The notes beneath the pieces are model-generated. The model had not been told where the DNA came from. It was given only the letters and a program-made list of their open reading frames with translations, and made no database searches. A DNA stretch of 64,000 bases from Styela clava (taxonomy: Eukaryota; Chordata; Ascidiacea; Stolidobranchia; Styelidae). The stretch covers positions 9,477,001 through 9,541,000 of the forward strand of contig NC_135258.1 of the NCBI RefSeq assembly GCF_964204865.1, in the 5' to 3' direction. Of the stretch, positions 51,515 to 63,484 are shown piece by piece (the stretch's first letter is position 1; each line of letters starts with the position of its first letter). The translations under genes were made by a program, and so were the position numbers.

Positions 51515-51821
51515 CAGGGGCGGGCAAGGTTTCTAAACCAGGGGCCAAAAATTTTGCCCACTTAGTCTAGTGGGCCATGTAAGTGTAACGTAAAAAGTTA
51601 TATTTTATGAACAATATTTACAGTGTTACAAAGCAAAGGTGGAAAACAATATGCCTCGTGCGAAAACTAAATTCAACCGCAGTCTCAATAAATTCCTTGA
51701 GCTATTTTTAGCTAAAACATCAAAATTTGGTTTCAGTTTGATTGTGGCAGCATCAGGCGGGTCAGATTGAATTACTCAACGGGCTAGATGTGGCCCGTGG
51801 GCCTCACTTTGCTCATGTCTG
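51515..51821. mobile_element. Small hAT-like MITE, copy B, with target duplication
   Basis: A 307-bp relative of 18709-19011. It begins CAGGGGCGGGCAAGGTTT and ends TTTGCTCATGTCTG, which inverted reads CAGACATGAGCAAA. GTTTAGAG precedes and GTTTAGAA follows it (51507-51514, 51822-51829), an 8-bp duplication with one mismatch. Confidence 0.78.
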
Positions 51822-51829
51822 GTTTAGAA

Positions 51830-52593
51830 GCATGGTATCCTCTCGGTGTGTTATTGGAAAGTACCGTTGAACACATAAGGGACTATATATATAAGGACTA
51901 TACTCTACATATATTCCACCCTCCATTCTTTCGCAGCAAATTTAAATCTACTTCGCTATACACGATATTGAATCCTCCCTCTTCCAAATCTTTTTCTACA
52001 GTTATGAAATGTTTGAAATATAAAAATTTAATATAAGTAATTGTAGTTCGAAATTTACAACAGATTCTAATAGTACTTATCTACAATTGTCTAATCGTTT
52101 AAATTATACGACTAAATGTTATGGCTCGGGATACTTTTACAGTGCTATATAGATAATGTACGGGTGTTCTAGCAACGACGGCGACTGAGTCTGTTTTTAT
52201 TTTATTTTATTATTTTAGTGTATAAAAGGACGCTAAATCAAGTAAGTCGCTTGCAAGTTCACGTGTTTGTGATCTGACGTTGAATATATTTTTTTTAAAT
52301 ATAATGGTGAGAAATTCTTCGACTGTAAAGTTGTGTCATCCTGCTGTTCTGGATGTGAATAATATTGTAGTGTTGCTTGCAATCGAACCGAGTTGGTACA
52401 GCTTTCTTGGCCACACTTCTTCTGTACAAACTGAAAATGCATGAATTAAGCACATTCTGTGATCAAACAGCTTCTTTGAAAAGGCCTCACAACTTGCAAG
52501 CCCGAATATATTTTTTTGAATGCCAGTGGGCCAACTGGCAGCATAATAATGAGTCAATGACAGTCACAGCACATGTTCACACATAATCATGTT
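51830..52593. other. Intergenic, no gene seen
   Basis: No supported exon; open frames of 69-82 codons lack recognisable content or splice structure. Confidence 0.4.
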
Positions 52594-52870
52594 CGTTATT
52601 GGACACGGAGTGGACAAATGGATCATTTTGTTTCTTAAGTTGTTGTCGTTGTTCTTGTTATTGCTGTTATGATTTTTCTTCCTATCGTTATGAAAAAATC
52701 GCTTTTCTCTTAAACTTCTGGATCAATTGCTTTGAAATTTTGAGTGGTTGAAGATTGAATTTTGCTCTTGAAGGCTATTACTTTCATTCATTTCGAAAAT
52801 TTCTTTCTCTCCACTCTGGTCTAAGAGATTCGTTTTTTGTGTGCGATGACGTCATCAAAATTGAAAATAG
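52594..52870 (+). repeat. Dispersed repeat R1, copy
   Basis: TTGGACACGGAGTGGACAAA, then TGGATCAATTGCTTTG, TGAGTGGTTGAAGATTG, GAAGGCTATTACTTTC, AAGAGATTCGTTTTTTGTG and GATGACGTCATCAAAATTG: the same ordered blocks as at 27.1 kb and 55.5 kb. Confidence 0.72.
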
Positions 52871-54327
52871 CGCCCTTTGTGGCCATTCCGTCTTCGCACA
52901 GCGATCTTGTGGTCAACCTAAGTCGTGAACACTGCAGGTACGGTAATGCGAAAGACTGTTTACAGGTACTACTCCGTGTCTATACCTCTTGTTTTGAATG
53001 AATATTGGTCGATTGATTCAGAAATGACTTTATAGGTGGGTGCGTTTCAGTCTGCTAAACGCTTCCTGCTAACCCACACAATTAGTTATTAGTTATATGC
53101 TAATCCACATATTAGTCATAATGATCCTACATACTCATGCTGAATAATAATATACCTCATGTCATGTGGTGAAAACGCATCATGCCTGAGGCTATCGACC
53201 GACATGGAAACTTATAACTTATTTCAACAATATTTTCAAATATATACCTATATAATGTATTTTGTCAAAATGTGAAATTGTGACTTTTACTTCATCACAA
53301 GACTCAAATTTTCTCAACAATATCTCACCTCCTTTTAATGTTTGTATGTCTTTGAAAGTTAAAAACGTTTTTTTTTGATAATTTATAATTTAATTTCGTT
53401 TGGTCAAGACTGTGTGTAATGCGAATTAAAAGTTTCAGAAAAAGGAAAATGTAAAAATATTGTAAATCGTAATATATTCACTCCAGCTCCTGTTGTACTT
53501 CCAGTCAGATTATTCAGAAATTGCACAAATATATGACGTGTTGATGCTACCATTTTAGTTCAAAGCGTTTGTTTGCTTATATTACCCACCTATCCACATT
53601 TGAGTGGGCTAGCATATTGTCTAGATTTAAGCGGCTGTGATAAAAGATATTTCGCTTCCATCACGCGCTATTATAAATGAGTCGTATCAGCATTTCCTTG
53701 TATCGTATGCTATATATATAAACTGTAAACTTGCTCACTCATATGTATTCTGGTCACAGCTGCGCATGGTTTATTTACACATATAACTTTGTTGGATTTT
53801 TATGCGATTTTCGTTGTCTATATTTCAAATAGTTCAATTTGTCGCTATCATAAAGAAGAAGGTATAGCAAACTTGAAAAAGACTGAGAATTGTCACCATA
53901 GAGAAAAACTATATTGAATTTTATAGAAAAGTGTCTGATTATTATATTAAAACGATCCATATCTCCAGACAATTAACAATGTAAAAAAATAGTTGCATTC
54001 AGATTAATTTTAGTACACTTCTTTAAATAAATGCACATTTCCGATTTAGTTAGTAAATTGAGACATCGTATCACTAAACATCAGAGTTTATAACAAACTT
54101 TAAAATGTGTGCTGTGCATTAATTTATGAACGGTGATACTGCAATAAAAGTACTTTTAATTTTTAGGTAAAACAGATAGCGTTTTTCGAAATAGAGAATA
54201 GTGCATATTATTAAAGCATATTGTTTAAATTCGACAAAGGCGAAAATCCTAACTTTGGAAGATGGTAAGCTACTTTTTTCAGCTTTATCAATATGTAAAA
54301 CTGCTTAACAATTTGTCTTATTTTTAG
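52871..54327. other. Upstream region of the DMG kinase gene
   Basis: Should contain the promoter and first exon(s) of the kinase gene, but none could be placed: no ATG exon with a matching phase-0 donor stands out. An acceptor-like TTTTTAG at 54161-54167 is followed by sequence I could not assign. Confidence 0.4.
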
Positions 54328-57300
54328 GGAAACAGTCAGCCAACGAATGCACCACCCAGCAAACAAGAAGTAAGTGAATATAAATGTCTGACCAATAAAT
54401 TTGTAGGTTACGTGAAAAAAAATACATAAATTATGTAAAAAAAATTTCAATTTTTAAAAATAATGTAAAATATGTTTTGTTTATTTTTCTTTTATTCAAC
54501 TACAGAAAGTAAAAAAAACACTTGCTACAATGTGTGAAGCTGTTGCGAATGCTCTCCTAGAGTGTGCTACAATGGAGGATGAATGGGAACAGGTTGAAAT
54601 AGCGAATCAATTCAATCTTTAGTGAACTTGTCCAGTTTAAGTGGTTTACATATAACTTGTTTCCAAATTAAACTTTTACCAAATATTTTTGAATATTTAG
54701 TCTACATACGCTTCCTTCACTAAAGGCATAATGTATTTCGCGAATACCGAATATATTGTTTAAAATTCAAAATATTACGTTCTATTATGACGTCACCAAT
54801 TTTTAAATTAGTAAGTTAAAATGCTGGGTACGCCATTGTTCATCTTTAAGTTGATTCAAATTTATTATTGGACACGTAGGGGACATTGCGATCGTTAAAT
54901 TAGATTGACACCGAATTTATGTAATATAGTTCATATTCACTTAATCCAGGAGGATAACATAAAGGCAGCTGCCAGAGAAATTTTAAAAATATGTGAGAAG
55001 CAAGTAACGCACAGCGCTAAAGAACTCGTGGAGGCAATTAGACAACAGAATAGAATGAAGACATGTAAGCTGTTAATAATAATCTGTTTTCAGGCATTAT
55101 TCAAAGAAAATGTTTCTATTTGTTCTCATGTATATATATATTCTTTCATGCAGTGGTCAATATTAGAAATTATCTTTATAAAGATTCGAAATTTTTAATA
55201 AACAAGCAGACTTGCACAGACCGCAAATCATATAATAAATTCTCGATGCAGAATCGTGGGTAGACATAGTTAACAATTTTTTTTAATTTCGTTTTTTTAA
55301 TTTTGTTACATTTACATAAATGGTCTATTCCCCTAGCAATATCAGTAATCAGATGTTTTATAAAATATATTTTACATTCAACTTAAATACTTAGGCCAAA
55401 GTTAAATTCAGCTTCTTCGCTTCAGGGCAATCGATAAGCGAAATCCTCGCTTATGGTTAAGCATACGCAAATCGAACAATAGATCTATTCGACAAGGAAT
55501 GGACATATGAATCGTTTTGTTTGTTATGTTGTTAGAAGTTCTTCTTATCACTTTTTGAAAAATCGCTTTTCTCTTTAATTACTGGACCAATCGTTTTGAC
55601 ATTTTCAGTGGTTAAAGACTATATTTTCGCTAGAAGGCTATTACTTTTATTTATTTCAAAAATTTCTGTGGACTCTGAGAGATTCGTTTTTCGTGTGCGA
55701 AACGTCATAAAAAATTAAAAATAGCCCAGACACGAGGAAACAGACGTGTCTCAAATATTACTTTAAACTGTATTGAATAGTTTCTGTATACCTCTTATAT
55801 CCACAGTGATGGCATCTGCTGTTGGAAGCCAAGGAGCTAGTGCAACGATGTTGGTAAGTCGATTATACAGGTGTTGGTTTATCTTCCTTAGTGTTTTAAA
55901 ATTAACAACTGCGTATACATTAAATAACAGAAATTAAAGGCGGACCTCATGTTTTTGGAATTATTAAAAGTTGCTATTGACCAAAAAATGGGTGAAACAG
56001 GGTCTTCGGCGTCTTCCAGATCAGAATCTGGATCAAGTACGCATAATTCAACAGCTATTTCACACCCATGGACTAGAAAAGACGTTTTAGGAAAAGGAGC
56101 ATTTGGCACAGTATATTCAGCAGTCGATAACAATGGACTGAAATTTGCTGTGAAGGAAGTTCCGAGGGACGGGGTAAGGGATAAAATGATTTAATACATT
56201 TGCTCTCCACAAGCAGTAGTCTGGTTTACATTTGTGTTGTCACTTAAATCGGCCATTAATTTTCACAATATACACGAATGCTTAGGTGCAAGAAAGCTGC
56301 CTAAGGAATGAGGTCAAGTTGTTGGGAAAACTATCGCACAAAAATGTAGTTAAATTGTACGGCTGTGCTGGTGATAAAGAAAAATTTTTCATGTACATGG
56401 AGCTTATGCAGGTATATTTGTATTCAACAAATATTAATTATGTTTAGTGAGTTGTAGAGAGAAGATAGGCCCTACTCTGTCTGTTTTTCTCCAGTACTAT
56501 TAAACGTACTTTAGCGGAGTACACTCCAACTGAACTCCATCACTGGTCAATGAGCACACGATAGATTGTAAATGCTAAATGTTCGTATATTGCAGAGTTG
56601 TACGATCGACTTTTAAATCCAAATACACATATATTGAAATATACAGTTAAAATCCAAATCAGTAATGCAACAAAGAAAACATGCTAAACTCTATATTCTC
56701 AATTATGAAACAGAGGCCAGAAACACGTCATTGATCACTCGGTACACAGAGAACTGCTTAAGGCCTCACCCCGATGAATCGCCATCAAGGAAATAGGAAA
56801 AAATGACCTATTTTCATTGAATTCAACATGCTATTAATTCAAAGGGGTAAATGACATTATGTTCGAGTTCCTGCTAATCTTCAACTTTGAGCCGCGACAC
56901 TGCACTTCCTAGTTAAAAGTCACGTTTCATTCAAGTGGCAAGTCGCAACAAATTCCAAAATTCGAAGGTTTAAATAAATTGGGCGAGTCATTTCACTCCC
57001 GAGTAACAAGTCAAGTTGAGTCGCTACTGTTTCGAGTCACTACTTGAGAGCGAATCGTTGTAGATTACATAGCACTAATGAGCATGACATTAGGAGTTGC
57101 ATTGGCAAAATATTCACATCTTGATATTTAAAATGATTACTTCAACTATTTCCGTTCGTAAAACAGGGATCCGTAAAGGATAAAATAGAAAAAAGCGGCA
57201 TGCCTATACCGGAAAGTATAGCAAAGAAATATACCAAAGATCTATTGCAAGGACTGATCTATCTTCACCAGAAAGACGTTATTCATCGTGATATCAAATG

Positions 57301-60002
57301 CGCAAATTTGCTGTTGGATGTTCAGGGAACAGTGAAATTGGGTAAATGTTATTATCTCTAATAGTTTGTTTTGGAATCAGATATTTTTGATGAGGATTCG
57401 CAGTTAGAAAAGTCTCCAGTATAGTAAATAATATTGGCAAAAAAGAAAAGTTGGAGCGACTAGGACTGAAATGCGAAAAAGTTACTGAACCATACAGAAA
57501 TATGTTGATGCAATACATGCCAGCAATCTATATTTTCTCTAATTGCTCATTGGTTATACAGGTCAAGTTTCAACATATTACAGCATGTTTAACACAAGTC
57601 TAGATACAAAAAAAAATCACGTAATGTTTCTTTTCAGCGGATATGGGGATTTCTAAAATTCACAAACATGAGACAGCGTTTACAACTGCAGACGACACCG
57701 CAGGTATTGAAAGTATCTATATGTACATTGCGAGTTTGAGTTTGTAGAAATAACTAAGTTTAAACCATATCTCGCGCGGGTGAAGTAAAAGTGGCATAAA
57801 CAAACTATTTTAACATTAGCTCTCTTGGGGATTGTGGTCACCAGAGCAGAAATTTGCATTTTTGTAGTTTTCCGGCAATCACTCACCGTTAACGTGGGTA
57901 TTTTTATTAATAGGAATTTTTTTCGGTACTTTTGAATATTTTTAACATGGTACGCATCTTGATAAATTTTTCTTTAAATTTTAGTGGACATAGTGTTTCT
58001 AATTAGGTTTCTCCCATTAAACCATGGTATTCAGACTGTGGCCGTGTCGTCTGGTCCTGTTCTGAGGTTGCTTTTTCTGCGATAGCGGTAATATGAGTTA
58101 GTATATAAAATACAGGTAATTAAAATGCCATGGAAGAATACGTCAGCTCTTTGTATTAGAAGAGAATGTGTAAAACTAGTGAACAAACGTTAATGAAACG
58201 GAATAAACTTTTCTACCGGCTAGCCTTCATTAAATACTAATACCGTCAATAAAAATACCCACGTTAACGATGAATAATAACCCGAAACGTACAAATAATG
58301 CAAAATTCTGATATAGTGAATACATTCCATATAAGACCTAGGGTTACAATTGTTTTGTTTATGTCACCTTAACTTTTCCCGCGTAGGAAGGGTTTAAAAT
58401 GACTGAAGCCTATTATTACTATTATCATGACTTTATTTGCAAACAGTTTTGGTTGACTAAAAAGACTTATTTTATGCGTTGAAGGAACTGTGCCGTGGAT
58501 GAGTCCTGAGGTATTGAGTGGACACGAAGGGGGGGAACGATCCGATGTTTGGTAAGTTTTTGATGTTTAATTATAATTTTCTTCAAACATTCTATTTTCA
58601 AATTTATTTACAATATTTTTTATTTACAGTAGTGACATATACCGATGACCCGCGGCTCCAGTGCAATTCTAACTATGCAACCCCCCAATCCTAACCATGG
58701 CCAGATATCATATAAATCAACATGTATTTATATATTATTATTTTTAACAACTCCCAAGAAGACGAACGTAAAACAAAATCACAAATCAACTCGTCTTTTG
58801 GTCGGAAAAGTCCGTGGGTCGAAAAGTCTCAAAACCATATACACTTTGTTCCAGATACTACCCTCAGTTTGTCAATATACTGTACGTTTCTTTATATATG
58901 AATCCAGGGTCTACATGAATCCTGTGAACTCGGGTCTCGTCAGATATTTGGTGATAGTTCTGACAGAGGTGATAACCTCAGAAACATAGTTTAGCAAAAC
59001 CTGGTGTATGCCATGCTCTTTTATTGCAGGAGCGTTGGCTGCACTGTTTTTGAAATGGTCAAAGGAGCAGCACCTTTTCAAGAAGAATTACCACCTGTAC
59101 TATTGGCAATTATATTGCCGAGAATGATTCTTGGATTTGGGCACCAAAAACTCGTATCGGATCAAACTGACTTTGGTCCAACATTACAGGTGAATTCTAC
59201 ATTTTGAAGCATATTTTAATAGCAATTTCATCATGCGTTCGACGTTTTAACGAAGACAGTGAATATTCAATAGATTAAAACTAACAAGAAATGACGTCAA
59301 ATTAGTGATAGTTTAGTCTATTATATATTTTAACGAAGTGAAAGTGCTTATTATTTGTTTATAATGAATTTGAGTTTCCATAATTAGTATATTGATATTA
59401 GATTGGAAAACTGAATAACTTTTTTTCTCTTTCTTCCCCCTTCTCTTTCTCTCACCGAGGGAAACATAGCTCTAGCTAGCTATTCAGTATGCACTCGCTC
59501 TCTCACTCTTTAAGATATATACATATAAATATATATATAGCTATGCACTATGGTGTGTGTAAGCGTTTCAGGGGTATTCAAAAATTGGGCACTAAACCTG
59601 GACAACGCGGAAATACAATAATTAACATTGACAAAAAAAATGTTATATCTGAATTCCAGAAGTGGACACGGAAAAGATTCATTTTTTTTTAAAACTGATA
59701 ATGTTTGGAAATCCCTTTATTTACTAGCTCGGCATGGAAACTATAATGTCTGTAGTTCATTTCACGAAGTTTAAAATTTACTTTTCCGGGTATACGCTCT
59801 GTGCCAATTAATTATTGTGAAAAAATACCAAGGCGGTATCGGTATATTCAGGGAATTTATTTACATTAACAAAATTTATAGTCAAATTAAACAAAACATT
59901 CTATTTATTCTATTCTATCAGAATTTTCTTCTGAGAATTTTTGTCAAGATGGACGACCGACCATTTGCTGAGCAGATTGCAGATCATCCATGGGCAAGAT
60001 AG
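54328..60002 (+). CDS. MAP3K/STE11-like protein kinase with DMG in place of DFG (5' exons not found)
   Basis: Exons: 54328-54369, 54506-54592, 54950-55064, 55807-55853, 55931-56173, 56286-56411, 57167-57341, 57638-57703, 58485-58551, 59030-59189 and 59922-60002. All junctions are GT-AG and phases agree throughout. The N-terminal part is helical (KVKKTLATMCEAVANALLE, EDNIKAAAREILKICEKQV), then Ser-rich. The kinase domain follows: glycine loop LGKGAFGTVYSAV, FAVKEV lysine, LGKLSHKNVVKLYGC, the STE11-like catalytic loop HRDIKCANLLL, then ADMGISK where DFG is expected, activation segment GTVPWMSPEV, SDVWSVGCTVFEM, and final helix FVKMDDRPFAEQIADHPWAR before the stop. The catalytic Lys, HRD Asp and DMG Asp are all present, so activity is possible. 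Substrate and pathway are unknown; the first exon is not identified. Confidence 0.85.
55494..55735 (+). repeat. Dispersed repeat R1, copy in a kinase-gene intron
   Basis: GAATGGACATATGAATCGTT, then TACTGGACCAATCGTTTT, TTTTCAGTGGTTAAAGACT, CGCTAGAAGGCTATTACTTT and AGAGATTCGTTTTTCGTGTG. It lies in the intron between exons 3 and 4 of the kinase gene. Confidence 0.72.
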
Positions 60003-60062
60003 GCCGAAAAAAAGTGATTTAATCAAAATCAGGAAAATGATCAGAGTTGAGATGCGTTAAAT

Positions 60063-60208
60063 TTAAATACTGGTTGTCTTTATTCTTACATTGGTAATAT
60101 ACATAACATATTATTATACTAATTGATCATTATAATTTACGCTACCGTGTTAATAATAACGGAATGCATATCTTTTGTACAGCGATGAGACATATTAAAA
60201 TTTAATTA
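60063..60208 (+). repeat. Left arm of a 145-bp inverted repeat
   Basis: From TTAAATACTGGTTGTC through ACATTGGTAATATACATAAC and GGAATGCATATCTTTTGTAC to AGACATATTAAAATTTAATT. Its reverse complement is at 63341-63484 with only scattered differences. It begins about 60 bp after the kinase stop codon. Confidence 0.85.
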
Positions 60209-61799
60209 TTTTATCTCTTTTTGTGAAAATCATGTTTCAGTTAAAATCACTATATATTAAAGCGTTTATTTTGTGCGCTGTATTGCTGTATTAAATTGCC
60301 ACCGCCACATACATCATATTTTATAATGTGGTTGTGGTGTAAAACAATCAACTTTAATTGAAGAATTAATATGTATTTTGAAGTATATCAAAAATATATA
60401 ATTTGTAATTGAAAGCAAGAAAGTAATGGTACTTCCCATCAGGCCGCGGTATGGCACTGATGCCACGATAATATTCTATCACAGTCCAAAGTTAACGTTG
60501 CTATATTGGTAGCTGTTCCTTGTGTTGTTTTCATGATCGTTCAACTTTAACTACTAAATTCATTAATTTTTGCAACTTGTTGAATATTTTTGGAATATTC
60601 TTACTATTCATTACCCTCAGAGTTACGTCGTAATATTTTATTTTTATTCCAATGCCAAACAAGTTCACTTATGTCGGCGTTAATCTAGCCCTTTGCTAAT
60701 TAAATAAAACGAATGTTATTATCATTCGAACTTAGAAGGTCAAGAACCTGGTAGTCTCAACAAAGCTTATAAAAAATCTAGATGTTATACTGTATTCGGA
60801 AAATATTGGATATTTATGATATTCCCTGTGATTTTTTGAACTTACTTACGTCACATCCTATTTCATGCTAATGCTATCTTCAATTGCCGTGTAAAGTTCA
60901 TCCAATTCAATTTTGTCTCTTAATATCAATATCCTATATTTCAAGTATATGTTTTTTCGGCGTATTCTTTTTTATAGCTAATCGTGTATTGTTCTTCGCG
61001 CATTAGGCAACATTTTATGATTTCCTTTGCTGAAATTTTACCTTGTAAGCCTGCGTATAACTTTTATTCCTACGGGGTTTACAGGATCATCATTTTTTTT
61101 TAGTTCAAAGAGATTTTTATTATTCTTCCAAGTAAGTTTTATCTTCGTATATTATTTGTTGAATGTATCCTATTCAGAAATAAATTTTAACATAGAAATA
61201 TGTTTTGATGCATGTGATTCCAGAACAGACATCATAAATGTTCTTGACATAAGTGCAAACAACGAGATATCGATCGGAGACCGCCGACTTATCGATCTAG
61301 CGGCGTGTTTCCTTCGTTCTGGCTCAATAGCGACACCGCGTGTTCCATCACTAATTAATTAATACCTCGTTATTCATACGACATAATTCATTCAAAATCA
61401 ATAGGCTTCTGATCCGAGATATGATGAATGCACATGCAAAATTTGGAGCAGATTCAATTCGCTTTCGTGAGATATCACGTAACATACGAAAGTGTTTTAC
61501 AGACAGACAAACAAACAGACAAATGCCTATTAACATACGTACCGATCAAGATCGATAAGTAATAAAGTGACGTATTTCACAACGCAGCGCAGCAAGACTG
61601 CTAAATCAAATATAAAAATTGTTCTGTTTTTTTTTTCATCATCGAATATGTATATTGGAATTATTTTTTTGATGAATAAAAGCTGGGATGCCTGTTAACA
61701 CTTTTTTTTATTGTCGCTTCATAAATAAAACGATTAATTACGAAATAATAAGTATCAAAGTATTTTTCGTCAAATCTTCTCCTTCGTTCAATCTCCAGA
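60209..61799. other. Interior of the inverted repeat, left half
   Basis: No gene seen. The segment at about 61270-61555 (CAAAATTTGGAGCAGATTC, TGAGATATCACGTAAC, ACAGACAGACAAACAAACAG) carries the terminal-type sequence common to many invertebrate transposable elements and is probably a repeat fragment. Confidence 0.5.
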
Positions 61800-61909
61800 A
61801 TGAACATATTCGTAATTTTAGCGTTGTGTCTAGCAACATATGTTGCCCTGCAAGTGATAGCGAATGTAGGCTGCCTGTTACAGATAAAATCGATTTTGCA
61901 CAGGTAATT
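61800..61909 (+). pseudogene. Frameshifted copy of a secreted-peptide first exon
   Basis: MNIFVILALCLATYVA is a signal peptide nearly identical to that at 63894, and about 100-180 bp of upstream sequence also match. In this copy the stretch between the signal peptide and the DSECRLPVT block is 13 bp shorter (11 against 24 bp), so the two parts are out of frame and the initiated frame reads into TAA at 61909. The CRLPVTDKIDFAQ block itself is preserved just before a GTAATT donor at 61909. This points to a pseudogene exon, unless splicing or an alternative start bypasses the shift. Confidence 0.6.
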
Positions 61910-61939
61910 TTCAAATACGTTTATATATTTTTTGTGTAA

Positions 61940-63340
61940 AGAAAATAACAACTACCTAGTTTCTTGAACTTCTTCTATAGTTAGCTGTGGAGTGAATGGT
62001 TCAACAATAGCTATATTTGTTTTCAGCGTATTATCTATTGGTGCGTAATGTGCTAAAAAGAAAACGGTGATACTTTTAAGTTATCTCAGTCATACCATTT
62101 ACTTATTTTGGTAAGCTTATATTCATATTAAATTTTTTATATTATTATTTAATAAGTTCAAGCACTGACATTAGACTCCACAATAGAAAAACTAAGCTGA
62201 ACAATATTTAAAAATATAGTTGTGATTTGGTTATTCGGTTTTTAATGTATTGACGTCATGAGTAGTCATAACAATAACGACATTGTGATCTGCAGAAAAA
62301 TAGCCGTAAATTCAAAAGCGCTCCCTTTACAATTTTTTTTTCAATATACAAAAGAAGCTTCAACCGACGTAATTGGCCACCGCCAGATTATTTGTTGGTA
62401 TGTAATGAGCGAAAAATATGTGATATTTTGTAACATCACGTGGGACTAATTTAACAATGCCTAAATCAAACATGAAAATTCATTCATTGACATGCAAACA
62501 TTTCACCCAATGGCTGCTATTTAGCCTTAATGCCTCAAGTTAGTAATTTGCGTGGTTTATAGTGAAAAACCTTTGTGTGGGTTTTTAGGGGTAAATGAAT
62601 GTTTGGAAAAGTAGAGAAATCAGGCGAATATTCAAAGTCATTCTATATTACATTCTATCTTGAATATATATGTCTTTCTCGGAGAACAGATATTGCTGAA
62701 TGCAAACTGTACGTTTAACTTTATCATGAATCTGAATGCAAATACAAGAAATGTTGTTTTCTTTTTAAAACAAATTTTTGCATAATTTATTGCTAACAAT
62801 GTCTTTTCTCGGAGAACAGATATTGCTGAATGCAAACTGTACGTTTAACTTTATTATGAATCTGAATGCAAATACAAGAAATGTTGTTTTCTTTTTAAAA
62901 CAAATTTTTGCATAATTTATTGCTAACAAAAAAATCGATAAGAAACCCAGTTAAAACTTCTTATAATGGGACATGAGAATTATTGAACTCTATTCCACGC
63001 AAATTCAAACTTGATAATCAATGGATCTGAGATTCTGGCACGCATTATAATCTACTTGACACGAACGGAAGTGCGTTGTGAGATGCGTCACTTTGTTTTT
63101 GTGACATATGTCAAGAACACATATGCCTTATTGTTATTCTTATTGTTTGTACTTATATATGTATAAAAGCCTTGGTATAATTGGACGAGTATAAAACGAA
63201 TGTTGCTTTGTCCTATCCTATTAGATTTAGCTAAGTGCGCCCGGAAAATAAGCACAATTGAGTTAAACATAACTAATATATCATTGAATATTTATTATGA
63301 GTAAAATGTTCATTGTGCATATTGTACATGCATATCATAT
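61940..63340. other. Interior of the inverted repeat, right half, no gene seen
   Basis: Contains a repeat related to 50.87 kb (about 62095-62290) and the 130-bp tandem duplication at 62.67-62.93 kb. No exon following the peptide-like exon at 61.8 kb could be identified. Confidence 0.45.
62671..62929. repeat. Tandem duplication, two units of about 130 bp
   Basis: TGTCTTTCTCGGAGAACAGA begins one unit at 62671 and, with one extra T, the next at 62800. Both units run through GCTGAATGCAAACTGTACG and ACAAGAAATGTTGTTTTC to TTTATTGCTAACAA and are almost identical, with only two single-base differences noticed. Confidence 0.9.
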
Positions 63341-63484
63341 AATTAAATTTTAATATGTCTCATCTCTGTACAAAAGATATGCATTCTGTTATTATTAACA
63401 CGGTCGCATAAATTATAATGATCAATTAGTATAATAATATGTTATGTATATTACCAATGTAAGAATAAAAACAACCAGTATTTA
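63341..63484 (-). repeat. Right arm of the 145-bp inverted repeat
   Basis: Reverse complement of 60063-60208: AATTAAATTTTAATATGTCT through GTACAAAAGATATGCATTC and GTTATGTATATTACCAATG to GACAACCAGTATTTAA-like ends (AACAACCAGTATTTAA here). Confidence 0.85.

Noticed and set aside
58645-58989. 114-codon plus-strand frame
   Set aside because: Falls in the intron between two kinase exons whose junction phases fit; content is not recognisable.
59190-59207. Kinase ending at the TGA after VNSTF
   Set aside because: This reads through a GTGAAT donor; splicing to 59922 adds the expected final helix of the kinase domain (RPFAEQIADHPW) in frame.
61688-61939. 83-codon frame across the peptide-like exon
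   Set aside because: It starts in the non-coding upstream duplicate sequence and only enters the CRLPVT block because of the frameshift; the intact copy shows the true frame.
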